The notes below the pieces were generated by a model. The model saw only the letters and a program-made list of their open reading frames with translations. It did not search any database and had not been told where the DNA came from. A stretch of DNA of 26,045 bases. Origin: a virus. Positions 1-8,800 of the stretch are shown piece after piece. How positions within the stretch are numbered: position 1 is the first letter of the stretch; each line of letters starts with the position of its first letter. Made by a program: the position numbers and the translations under genes. The stretch is taken from positions 1 to 26,045 of IMG/VR virus record IMGVR_UViG_3300044970_002342; one strand, given 5' to 3'.

Positions 1-20
1 TTTTTCACACACTTATTTGA

Positions 21-41
21 ACTATCAACTCGATTGATAGT
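21..41. repeat. Perfect 8-bp inverted repeat before the helicase gene
   Basis: ACTATCAA (21-28) and TTGATAGT (34-41) are exact reverse complements separated by CTCGA, giving a hairpin with an 8-bp stem and 5-base loop. The right arm ends on the first base of the TATTTAT element at 41-47. It could be an operator overlapping a promoter, or the end of an upstream transcription unit. No T-run follows, so a standard intrinsic terminator is unlikely. Function is inferred only. Confidence 0.4.
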
Positions 42-47
42 ATTTAT
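41..47 (+). promoter_or_regulatory. TATTTAT element before the helicase gene
   Basis: TATTTAT ends 24 bases before the ATG at 72. A TTGAAC at 17-22 lies 18 bases upstream, a spacing that would suit a -35/-10 pair. The same heptamer precedes five other genes in the window, which is the main reason to call it a promoter or other expression signal. The remaining bases of 1-71 contain no gene I can support. Confidence 0.4.
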
Positions 48-71
48 CAACACAGGTCAATTATCACAGTT

Positions 72-1448
72 ATGGGGAACGACAAAAATTTCGGTTATTT
101 AGGCAACACATTTCAGATTCAACTTATCAATCAACTTATTTTAAACAAAGATTTTGCTCGTTCAATTGTAGACGTTTTAGATTCAAAATATTTTGATAAT
201 CAGTACTTTAAAATCATCGTACAGATGATTAAAGAGTATTATACGAAGTATGAAAGTGTTCCTTCATTTGACACATTAGACCAACTTACTCGTTCCGAAA
301 TATCATCAGAAGCGGCAAGAAGAATTGTCCACGACACCTTAATACAAATAAAAGACTCAAGTTTAGAAGGTCACCAATTTGTAATTGAAAAAGCTTTAAA
401 ATTCTGTAAACAACAAGAGTTACAGAAAGTTATGTCTAAGGCTCAAAAAATTATTGATAAGGGTGACTTTGAGAGTTATGACCAATTAGAAGATATGGTT
501 AACAAAGCTCTTCAGGTTGGCGAAATAGATGAAGGTGAACAGGACGTTTTTACAAACTTAGATGAAGTATTAGATGATGATTACAGACACCCAATTCCTA
601 TCGGAATCCCAGGTATTGACAATTTGTTAAAAGGTGGATTAGCAAAGGGAGAATTAGGAGTAATTTTGGCTCCAACAGGTGTAGGTAAAACAACGGTACT
701 ATCTAAAATTGCAAACCACGCTTTTAATTTAGGATACAATGTTCTTCAAATATTTTTTGAAGACAATCCAAAAATCATCCAAAGAAAACACTTCACAATG
801 TGGACAGGTATCGCACCTGACGAATTATCTTTCTACAAAGAAGAAGTTATGGAAAAAGTTAGAGAAATTAGGGAAAATACAAAAAATAGATTAATTTTGA
901 AAAAATATCCCTCAGATACTTTAACCATGTCTCAAATCAAAAATCAAGTAAGAAAAATGATTGCCGAAGGCAATAAGATTGATTTGATTGTATTGGATTA
1001 TATTGATTGTATTGTACCTGATAAAAATTTAGGTGATGAATGGAAGAGTGAAGGTTCGGTTATGAGAGCTTACGAAGCTCTATGTCACGAACTTGATGTT
1101 GCAGGTTGGACTGCAACACAAGGAAACAGAAGCTCAATTTCATCAGATGTTGTAACCACAGACCAAATGGGTGGTTCAATCAAAAAGGCACAAGTAGGAC
1201 ACGTTATTATTTCAGTTGCAAAGAGTCTCCAACAAAAAGAAATGAAACTCGCGACAATAGCTATTACCAAATCAAGAATTGGACAAGATGGTATCGTGTT
1301 TGAAAACTGTAAATTTGACAATGAATTGATGCAAATTGACACTGAAAGTTCTGTTACATTCTTAGGTTTAGAAGAACAGAAAGAAGAAAGAAATAGAAAT
1401 AGAGTAAAAGAATTACTCGAAAAAAGAAAACAAAAAGAAATAAATTAA
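72..1448 (+). CDS. DnaB/gp41-type replicative DNA helicase
   Basis: A hexameric 5'-3' helicase expected to unwind DNA at the phage replication fork and work with primase. The 458-residue length matches T4 gp41 and bacterial DnaB (about 470). An N-terminal helical domain (about 1-110) is followed by a RecA-like core from about 175. Visible motifs: Walker A APTGVGKTT (200-208, Lys206); FFEDNPKIIQRKHF, matching the DnaB motif after Walker A; Walker B IDLIVLDY (Asp309); TATQGNR (347-353, Gln350), the sensor-like motif; and KSRIG with Arg402 at the arginine-finger position. The C-terminus is a charged Lys/Glu tail. The ATG at 72 is the first good start and has no Shine-Dalgarno sequence. The reductase gene follows after 21 A-rich bases. 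No primase domain is fused. The family call is firm; equivalence to gp41 is inferred. Confidence 0.93.
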   Translation: MGNDKNFGYLGNTFQIQLINQLILNKDFARSIVDVLDSKYFDNQYFKIIVQMIKEYYTKYESVPSFDTLDQLTRSEISSEAARRIVHDTLIQIKDSSLEGHQFVIEKALKFCKQQELQKVMSKAQKIIDKGDFESYDQLEDMVNKALQVGEIDEGEQDVFTNLDEVLDDDYRHPIPIGIPGIDNLLKGGLAKGELGVILAPTGVGKTTVLSKIANHAFNLGYNVLQIFFEDNPKIIQRKHFTMWTGIAPDELSFYKEEVMEKVREIRENTKNRLILKKYPSDTLTMSQIKNQVRKMIAEGNKIDLIVLDYIDCIVPDKNLGDEWKSEGSVMRAYEALCHELDVAGWTATQGNRSSISSDVVTTDQMGGSIKKAQVGHVIISVAKSLQQKEMKLATIAITKSRIGQDGIVFENCKFDNELMQIDTESSVTFLGLEEQKEERNRNRVKELLEKRKQKEIN

Positions 1449-1469
1449 AAAATTAAGAAAAAAAATTAT

Positions 1470-3329
1470 ATGGACGCATCACAAAAGATACTGTCAGACT
1501 TAACTGTCTACATGAAGTACGCAAAGTATCTTCCTGACGTTAACAGAAGAGAAACGTGGGAAGAACTTGTAACAAGAAACATGAACATGCATATCAAGAA
1601 GTACCCACATTTAGGTGGCGAGATTATGCAAGTATATAAACTTGTTTACGATAAAAAAGTATTACCTTCAATGAGGTCAATGCAATTTGGTGGTAAACCA
1701 ATTGAGATTTCTCCAAACAGAATCTACAATTGTGCTTACTTACCTATCGACCACTTAGACGCATTTGCTGAAACAATGTTTTTATTGTTAGGCGGAACAG
1801 GTGTTGGATATTCAGTTCAAAAACATCATGTGGACAAATTACCAGAAATTAGAAAACCAAATCCAAACAGAACAAGAAGATTTTTAATCGGAGATTCAAT
1901 TGAAGGATGGGCTGACGCAATTAAAGTATTATTCAAATCATATTTTGGTGAAGCTCTTTCAACACCTGAATTTGATTTTTCAGATATTAGACCAAAAGGA
2001 GCAAGACTTGTAACATCAGGAGGTAAAGCACCAGGTCCACAACCATTGAAGGATTGTCTTCATAAACTTAAAGGAATGTTGGACGCAAAAGAAGATGGTG
2101 AAAAATTGGCACCAATCGAAGTTCATGATATGGTATGTCACATTGCAGACGCAGTTCTTGCGGGCGGTATTCGTAGAGCAGCATTGATTTCATTATTCTC
2201 GGCAGACGACAATGAAATGATAGCTTGTAAGTCAGGAGCTTGGTGGGAAACAAATCCACAAAGAGGTAGAGCTAATAATTCCGCGGCACTTGTTAGACAC
2301 AAAATCACAAAAGAATTTTTCTTAGATTTGTGGAAAAGAGTTGAGGCTTCAGGAGCTGGTGAACCTGGTATTTATTTCACAAATGATAAAGATTGGGGAA
2401 CAAACCCATGTTGTGAAATTGCTTTGAGACCAAATCAATTCTGTAATTTATGTGAAGTAAATGTATCAGACATTGAGTCACAAGAAGATTTAAATGAACG
2501 TGTAAAGGCTGCTGCTTTTATAGGAACATTACAAGCAGGTTATACTGATTTCCATTACTTAAGAGATATTTGGAAACGTACAACTGAAAAAGAAGCGTTG
2601 ATTGGTGTATCAATGACAGGTATTGGTTCAGGTGTTGTTTTGGGTTATGATATGAAAGAAGCTGCAAAACTTGTTAAAGAAGAAAACGCAAGAGTTGCTG
2701 AAATGATTGGTATTAACAAATCTGCTCGTACAACAACTGTTAAACCTGCAGGAACAACATCATTAACTTTGGGAACATCATCAGGTATTCACGCTTGGCA
2801 CAATGATTACTACATCCGTAGAATTCGTGTTGGTAAGAACGAGGCAATTTACCAATATTTAGCAATCTACCACCCTGAATTAATAGAAGATGAATTTTTC
2901 CGTCCACACGACACCGCAGTAATTTCTGTACCACAAAAAGCACCCGAAGGAGCAATTTTGAGAACAGAATCACCATTCCAATTATTGGACCGTGTTAAAA
3001 AAGTAACACAAGAATGGGTTAGACATGGACACAGAAGCGGTTCAAATTCACACAACGTTTCAGCAACAATCAGTTTGAAACCTGAAGATTGGGAACTGGC
3101 TGGTGAATGGATGTGGGAAAACCGTGACTACTATAATGGTTTATCGGTACTTCCATTTTCTGACCACACTTATAAACAAGCACCTTTCGAAGATTGTGAT
3201 AAAGAAACATTTGAAAGAATGTTTAAATCTTTAACAAATATCGATTTAACAAAAGTTGTTGAGTTAACAGACGAAACAGACTTGAGTGGTGAATTGGCTT
3301 GTGCAGGTGGAGCTTGTGAAATCAAGTAA
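1470..3329 (+). CDS. nrdJ: Adenosylcobalamin-dependent (class II) ribonucleoside-triphosphate reductase
   Basis: Reduces ribonucleotides to deoxyribonucleotides using a cobalamin-generated thiyl radical, supplying dNTPs for phage replication. The catalytic pattern of monomeric Lactobacillus-type RTPR is present. NCAY carries Cys88. NPCCE gives Asn312, Cys314 (thiyl) and Glu316. Cys325 lies 11 residues after Cys314, the same spacing as Cys408/Cys419 in the Lactobacillus enzyme. The C-terminal CAGGAC supplies a CX4C redox pair (Cys611/Cys616), like Cys731/Cys736. At 619 residues it is shorter than the 739-residue Lactobacillus enzyme, and I see no N-terminal ATP-cone. No class I small subunit or class III activase is encoded in the window, which fits class II. 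Activity would depend on host cobalamin. The 3' end overlaps the next gene in another frame. Confidence 0.92.
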   Translation: MDASQKILSDLTVYMKYAKYLPDVNRRETWEELVTRNMNMHIKKYPHLGGEIMQVYKLVYDKKVLPSMRSMQFGGKPIEISPNRIYNCAYLPIDHLDAFAETMFLLLGGTGVGYSVQKHHVDKLPEIRKPNPNRTRRFLIGDSIEGWADAIKVLFKSYFGEALSTPEFDFSDIRPKGARLVTSGGKAPGPQPLKDCLHKLKGMLDAKEDGEKLAPIEVHDMVCHIADAVLAGGIRRAALISLFSADDNEMIACKSGAWWETNPQRGRANNSAALVRHKITKEFFLDLWKRVEASGAGEPGIYFTNDKDWGTNPCCEIALRPNQFCNLCEVNVSDIESQEDLNERVKAAAFIGTLQAGYTDFHYLRDIWKRTTEKEALIGVSMTGIGSGVVLGYDMKEAAKLVKEENARVAEMIGINKSARTTTVKPAGTTSLTLGTSSGIHAWHNDYYIRRIRVGKNEAIYQYLAIYHPELIEDEFFRPHDTAVISVPQKAPEGAILRTESPFQLLDRVKKVTQEWVRHGHRSGSNSHNVSATISLKPEDWELAGEWMWENRDYYNGLSVLPFSDHTYKQAPFEDCDKETFERMFKSLTNIDLTKVVELTDETDLSGELACAGGACEIK

Positions 3330-3531
3330 AAAAAACATATCACAACATAATGATGAAGGGGGAGGTTCTAAACTTTCCCCTTCTGATTTTTATATTGAAG
3401 ATGGAAAATATGTCTTCACAAAAGAGTTTCATTTAAAACGAGGAAGTTGTTGTGGTAACGGATGTAAAAATTGTCCTTACTTTCCTCGTCACAAAAAAGG
3501 AAACACAACTATATTTATTGAAAATGGCTAA
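3316..3531 (+). CDS. Small cysteine-rich DUF5522-family protein
   Basis: A protein of about 71 residues whose core, DFYIEDGKYVFTKEFHLKRG then SCCGNGCKNCPY, matches the DUF5522 pattern as I remember it (tyrosine-rich start, VFT, HLKRG, then CCxxGCxxCPY). Function is unknown. Cys45, Cys46, Cys50 and Cys53 (numbered from the GTG at 3316) could bind a metal. There is no in-frame ATG: candidate GTG starts lie at 3286, 3289, 3301, 3307 and 3316. I chose 3316 because it leaves the shortest overlap (14 bases) with the reductase gene and still includes the whole core. The stop overlaps the gp25 start by 8 bases, so translation may be coupled to it. The gene is probably of host origin. The reading frame and family are well supported; the start is uncertain. 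Confidence 0.75.
   Translation: MKSSKKNISQHNDEGGGSKLSPSDFYIEDGKYVFTKEFHLKRGSCCGNGCKNCPYFPRHKKGNTTIFIENG
3512..3518 (+). promoter_or_regulatory. TATTTAT element 5 bases before the gp25 start
   Basis: TATTTAT lies inside the end of the DUF5522 gene and is followed by TGAAA and the ATG at 3524. The 5-base gap equals that before the genes at 21478 and 22486. If it acts as a -10 box, the transcript would begin at or near the ATG. It could equally be a translation-initiation context. Confidence 0.35.
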
Positions 3532-3982
3532 TGGAGTAACATATGGTATAAATTTTCCATTCAGGGAATCAGTAAAAGGTGATTACGTATCACTATCTCA
3601 AAATCCTGATGAAGAAATAAGAAGTAATTTAATTCACCTTATATTAACTAGAAAGGGTAGTCGTTATTATTTACCCGATTTTGGTACAAAAATATTTGAA
3701 TTTATTTTTGAACCTTTAGACGGTATTACTTTTGAAGCGTTAAAAGATGACATACGAGATAATGTCGCAAAATACATTCCAAATCTGATTGTTAATGATA
3801 TTATTATTTTACCATATAATGAATATGAATCAGAAGGAACATTAAACACAGAAAATTTAGGTGGTGGTGTGTACCGTGTGGCTGGAAGAGGAACCGAAGA
3901 ATATACTGCCAAAATGAGGATTGACTATACTATTAGTGATAATACCTTTCAATCAAGGGATTTTGTAATTATAAATATTTAA
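3524..3982 (+). CDS. Baseplate wedge protein, GPW/gp25 family (sheath initiator)
   Basis: In T4-like tails gp25 joins the baseplate wedge (with gp6 and gp53) and starts sheath assembly. The 152 residues begin MANGVTYGINFPF. They carry the family pattern: residues after RSNLIHLILTRKGSRYYLPDFGTKIFEF, a Phe-Glu-Pro motif in the place of the usual Glu-Pro-Arg core, and a strand-rich C-terminus. T4 gp25 is 132 residues. The frame stays open upstream to a GTG at 3452, but that would add 24 residues lying in the DUF5522 gene. The ATG at 3524, with the TATTTAT element just before it, gives the normal family length. gp6 follows 6 bases later, the expected partner order. The third residue of the EPR core is not Arg, which is a small departure from the family. 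Confidence 0.87.
   Translation: MANGVTYGINFPFRESVKGDYVSLSQNPDEEIRSNLIHLILTRKGSRYYLPDFGTKIFEFIFEPLDGITFEALKDDIRDNVAKYIPNLIVNDIIILPYNEYESEGTLNTENLGGGVYRVAGRGTEEYTAKMRIDYTISDNTFQSRDFVIINI
3970..3977 (+). promoter_or_regulatory. TATAAATA, a match to the T4 late-promoter core, before gp6
   Basis: The octamer equals the T4 late-promoter consensus and ends 11 bases before the gp6 ATG at 3989. It lies within the last codons of gp25 (Ile-Ile-Asn-Ile-stop). In AT-rich sequence one such match can arise by chance, and the other genes here do not share it, so confidence is low. Confidence 0.22.
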
Positions 3983-3988
3983 TAATAA

Positions 3989-5806
3989 ATGGCAGAAAGA
4001 AGAATATCATACACCGTAAGAGATTTCGCCGCGTTAAGGCAAGAACTCATAGATTATACTAGAAGGTATTATCCTGATTTAATTGAAAATTTTAATGATG
4101 CATCGGTTTATTCGGTATTAATGGATTTAAACGCTGCGGTAACAGATAATTTACATTATCATATTGACAGAAGTATTCAAGAAACAGTATTAGAATTTGC
4201 ACAACAAAGAAGTTCTGTTTATAATATTGCTCGAACTTATGGATTAAAAATACCAGGTAATAGACCATCAGTTGTTGTTTGTGATATTTCAATTACAGTT
4301 CCTGTGTTAGGGGATAATCCTAATGCAGACTATATGGGTGTATTAAAAGCTGGTTCACAATTTATCGGCGCGGGACAAACTTTTGAAAACCCAAATGACA
4401 TTAATTTCGCATCTGAATTTAGCGCGACTGGTCAAAAAAACCAAAAAGTTCTTACAATAAAAGACGCACAAGGTAATAACCAAGGTTACAGAATAACGAA
4501 GAGAGAAGTTTTAGTAAACGGTATTACAAAAGTTTTCAAAAAAGTAATAACACCTGCCGATGCAGTCCCATTTTTAAGTTTGTATCTTCCCGAAAGAAAC
4601 GTATTAGGTGTTACATCTGTAATTCAAAAAGACGGTATTTCTTACACAAATATACCTAGTTATTCAGATTTTTTATCACCGATAGGAAAATGGTATGAAG
4701 TACCTACATTATCTGAAGATTATGTTTTTATTCCAGACCCAAACAAACCAACAGACCAATCAAACATAAAACCAGGAAAATATATTAGAACTGACAATAG
4801 ATTTATGACCGAATTTACACCCGAAAATTTTATGAAGATTACGTTTGGTGGTGGTAATAATTCTGCAAATGCTCAATTAGCCAGTTTCGCACAAACAGGC
4901 GTTGCTCTTAGATTAAATGATTATCAAAACAATTTAAGTTTAGGAATTATACCAAAGGCTAATACAACATTGTTTATTCAATATCGTGTTGGTGGTGGAT
5001 TAGAAAGTAATGTTGGTGTTAATGTTATTAACACAGTTGGTACTGTAAATTTTGTTGTTAATGGTAATTCAGTAGAAACCGCAAATTTTGTAAGAAACTC
5101 AATACAGTGTACTAATGTCACTGCTGCTATTGGAGGTGCAAACCCACCGTCAATTGAGGAAGTAAGAAACTTAGTGACATTTAATTTTAGTTCACAGAAT
5201 AGAGCGGTTACAATTGGTGATTACTATTCTTTACTAACAAAAATGCCTGGTCAATATGGGGTACCCGCAAAATATGGCATTCTTGAAAACAACAACAAAA
5301 TAAATGTTATAATTTTAACACAAGACACTAGTGGTAAAATGACACAAAATGTTCCACAAGTTTTAAAAGATAATGTTGCTAACTATTTGTCAAATTATAG
5401 AATGATGAATGATTACATTCAGGTTGATACTGGTAAAGTAATTGATTTGGCTTTTGAAATTTTTGTAACATTGGCAAAAACAAATAATCAAAACGCAATT
5501 ATATCACAAATAATAAGTCAAGTGGATGCATATATGTTACCACAATCTAGAGAATTAGGTCAAGACGTACTTATATCTGAAATTAAAAGGATTGTACAAG
5601 GAATCGAAGGGGTTGTGAATATCTCAAATGTCGACGTTTTCAACAGAGTTGGAGGCAATTACTCAACGTCACAAACAACACAGAAATATGAAGACGCGGC
5701 AACAAAAAAAATTAAATTAGTGAATGATATAATATATGCTCAACCTACAGAATTTTATCAAATAAGATACCCAAACAAAGATATCGGGGTTAGAGTTTTA
5801 CAGTAA
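3989..5806 (+). CDS. Baseplate wedge protein, gp6-like (baseplate J family)
   Basis: gp6 dimers form the continuous inner ring of T4-type baseplates and couple the receptor signal to sheath contraction. The protein has 605 residues (T4 gp6: 660). The N-terminus is characteristic: YTVRDFAALRQELIDYTRRY, then a segment resembling YPDLIENFNDASVYSVLMDL and a helical stretch HYHIDRSIQETVLEFAQQR. The C-terminal half has the baseplate-J layout, including VTIGDYYSLLTKMPGQYG and a strand-rich end that discusses neither fibre nor enzyme motifs. Its place just after gp25 matches gene order in many contractile systems. The start follows a run of A/T with no Shine-Dalgarno sequence. A 71-base spacer separates it from the next gene. 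Confidence 0.87.
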   Translation: MAERRISYTVRDFAALRQELIDYTRRYYPDLIENFNDASVYSVLMDLNAAVTDNLHYHIDRSIQETVLEFAQQRSSVYNIARTYGLKIPGNRPSVVVCDISITVPVLGDNPNADYMGVLKAGSQFIGAGQTFENPNDINFASEFSATGQKNQKVLTIKDAQGNNQGYRITKREVLVNGITKVFKKVITPADAVPFLSLYLPERNVLGVTSVIQKDGISYTNIPSYSDFLSPIGKWYEVPTLSEDYVFIPDPNKPTDQSNIKPGKYIRTDNRFMTEFTPENFMKITFGGGNNSANAQLASFAQTGVALRLNDYQNNLSLGIIPKANTTLFIQYRVGGGLESNVGVNVINTVGTVNFVVNGNSVETANFVRNSIQCTNVTAAIGGANPPSIEEVRNLVTFNFSSQNRAVTIGDYYSLLTKMPGQYGVPAKYGILENNNKINVIILTQDTSGKMTQNVPQVLKDNVANYLSNYRMMNDYIQVDTGKVIDLAFEIFVTLAKTNNQNAIISQIISQVDAYMLPQSRELGQDVLISEIKRIVQGIEGVVNISNVDVFNRVGGNYSTSQTTQKYEDAATKKIKLVNDIIYAQPTEFYQIRYPNKDIGVRVLQ

Positions 5807-5848
5807 TCTTCACAAGGTTTCTTCTTTTATTATTTTATTAAAATCATA

Positions 5849-5863
5849 CTTAAACTATTTATG
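5849..5863 (+). promoter_or_regulatory. CTTAAACTATTTATG element in the spacer after gp6
   Basis: This 15-base sequence differs from that at 23806-23820 by one base (C for G at position 7), and contains TATTTAT at 5856-5862. It ends 14 bases before the ATG at 5878. Its final ATG (5861) opens a 12-codon frame overlapping the start of the 1767-residue gene. The rest of the 5807-5877 spacer is pyrimidine-rich then A-rich, with no convincing terminator. A promoter for the long structural operon is the simplest reading. Confidence 0.45.
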
Positions 5864-5877
5864 GAAAACAAAATCAT

Positions 5878-8800
5878 ATGCCAAAAAGTTATAGGATAAG
5901 AACATCTGTTGACGGGTTTCAAAATTCAGATAAATCAATAAGAGTACAAATTGACCAAGATTTTGATTTTTTGGAAGTTTTATCTTTGAAACTTACACAA
6001 TCAGATGTTTATCGAAGATTTTGTTCTGACTATGGGGTAATTGTTGGTAGGGTTGTTGCTAACGGTGGATTTGGTGTACCTAACGCCAAAGTTTCTGTTT
6101 TTGTACCTTTGGACGCTATAGACGAAAACGACCCTATAATATCAACTTTATACCCATACAAAGATATTTCAACTAAAAACGAAGACGGGTATAGATATAA
6201 CCTATTACCTTACACACCATCATATGATGGACACGTTGCAACAGGAACATTCCCAACCAGAGAAGATGTTTCAACAAGAAAAGAAGTATTATCAATCTAT
6301 GAAAAATATTATAAGTATACCGTAAAAACTAATGAATCAGGTGACTATATGATTGTTGGTGTTCCACTAGGTAACCAAACAGTTTTTTTGGATGTTGATT
6401 TATCTGATATGGGTTGTTTTTCTTTAAGACCTACTGATTTAATAAGAATGGGTCGAGCAACAGAAAAACAATTTGATGGGAACCAATTTAAAAGTTCGTC
6501 AGATTTGGCGTCACTACCGCAATTAGTTACACAGGCAAAAACATTATCAGTATCAAGTTTTTGGGGTGTTGGGGACCAATGCGACGTAGGAATAACAAGA
6601 GTAGACTTTGATTTAAGAGATTCAAATATTGTTATTGAACCCGTATCAACATTTATGGGGTCAATAATGTCTTCAGGTAAAAGCGCTTATCTAAGAAACA
6701 ATTGTAAACCAGGTACTGAACAGGGTGACCTATGTAGTATGGTTGCATCACCTGGTAGAATATTGGCTATCAGACAAACAATTAATTCAGATGTTAATGG
6801 TGACCCTGTTTTAGAACAATATCAACTTGAACAAGGGGGTAAAGTAATTGATGAAAACGGTGCATTTGTAGTTGATGTACCTATGAATTTAGATTATGTC
6901 ACAACAAATGAATTTGGTGAATTAGTATTATCAAATGACCCTAAGATTGGTATACCAACAAAAGGAAAATATAGATTTAAAATTAAATGGGAAGATGGTG
7001 AAAAAGAATTAGGTGCAATACAATCTAGTGATAGTATAATAGGACCTGGTTTAATAAATCTTAGTGCGTTTAATCCAAAGGGTTCCTTATTAAGAGCGAA
7101 TTATTTAGTTCCAAACATTAAAGAATATGGGTGGGAAAACAGTAATTCAGACCCAAATTACTTACCTGAAACAACAGAACAATATGTTTTTAGTGATGAC
7201 AATCTTAAAATACAGGAAATAGTTACAAGTTCTTTTGCGGCAAAAACAACTTTATTTTTAGATAAAATTGAGGGACAGTATAATAAAATAACAATATATA
7301 TTAAAGAAACTGGCTCAACAGATTTTGAAATTAAAAATAGTAAATGGATTGATTTACCTAAAGGAGGTATTATAAAAATTGTTATAGATAAAAAGGCTAA
7401 ATCAATAAACTTTAATTCAGGAACACAAACATTAAACACATATAGAACAGTAAAATTAACGTTTAAAAATATACCATACCAAAAAGCGTTATTACAAAAA
7501 TCATATTCATTTTCTTTAGATTGGGATGATTATCCTGATAAAGACGAAGCAATTTCTTGTAGAGATTTTTTTTATGAATTTAATTATAACAAAGTATACA
7601 CAACGGCTCAATTAATTGATGAATATAGAAAAGGTACCAATAGAGGTAGATTCTTATCAATCAAAGAAATATTGGAAAGAAGTTGTGAAAGCGAAGTCAA
7701 TAAATTCCCAACAAATGACGGAGTTAGGAACTTTGACTTATTGTATTTTATCATTGCCATTATATTTCAATTACTTTCAATTGTTGGAGCAGCATTAATA
7801 ATAATTTATCATATTGTTAAATTTTTATGGAATAACTTTGCACCAATATTATTAAGCGCGTTTATCGCTTTGGCGATTTATAACTCAACACAAGAAGCTC
7901 TTGCTGCCGCCGCCGCGGCTACAGGTTCAGCATTAAGTTTTGGTGCGACATTTTTACTAGTACTACCATTCGCTTTAAAAGCAATTGCTTGGGCAGCGGC
8001 CGCAGGAATAGTAACCGCATTATTCAATAAAATTAGAAAATTTAAATTTCCTGCATTTAATTTACCAATGATTACATATCCTGATTGTTCAACATGTGAT
8101 TGTAGTGATGGTGGTAATGATGATAGTAATAATTTTGGAATCGATACATTATCTAATGGTGATGTTAATTCATCACCATTGGCGGACGTTAATTTACCTG
8201 GTGTATATCAACCATTTGAAAACCTTGATAATGACATTTTAATATTAAAGAAAAATTCAGGTTTTGGTGAAGTTATTGCAGGTAGAGATGATGTTGACAC
8301 TAAAAACTACGCAAGAACACCCTATTATAATAACACCAATAATGAATCTTATTGGAGTAAAAACGAAATTCCCTTACCCGAAAGAATTAATCTTTATAAC
8401 ACAAAAGGACATTATTTTGACAATGTTGATGGTGGTGGGTCAAATAGAATAAAAATTTTTCCTAATTATGAAAAAAATAAAGATAGAGCAACTCCATTTT
8501 ATGAAGACCAACCTTTAGTATTTTTAGTTGATGCCGACCAAATCGGTACATTTACGACAGGTTCTATGATATCATTTGTAAACTTAAATAGGACATATGA
8601 TATTAATATTTTAAGTGCGTCTACAGTACAAAATGGATTAAATAATTTTTCAGTTACAGGTACAACAATACCATCTGGTACTACTGAAATAGAAATAACT
8701 TACGCATCACCAAATGGCGGAGGAATGATTAAAAAATCATTTGCAATTAACCAAACATTATATACAAATGGTATTGGTAGTTATACATTTCCATCTGACA

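Noticed and set aside
1085-1342. Minus-strand open frames inside helicase and other genes (also near 2068, 2740, 3667, 7158, 10584, 14612)
   Set aside because: Each lies wholly within a longer, recognisable + strand gene and has no motif or expression signal of its own.
3452-3523. Upstream extension of gp25 from a GTG at 3452
   Set aside because: It would add 24 residues with no family match, read out of frame through the DUF5522 gene; the ATG at 3524 gives the usual length.
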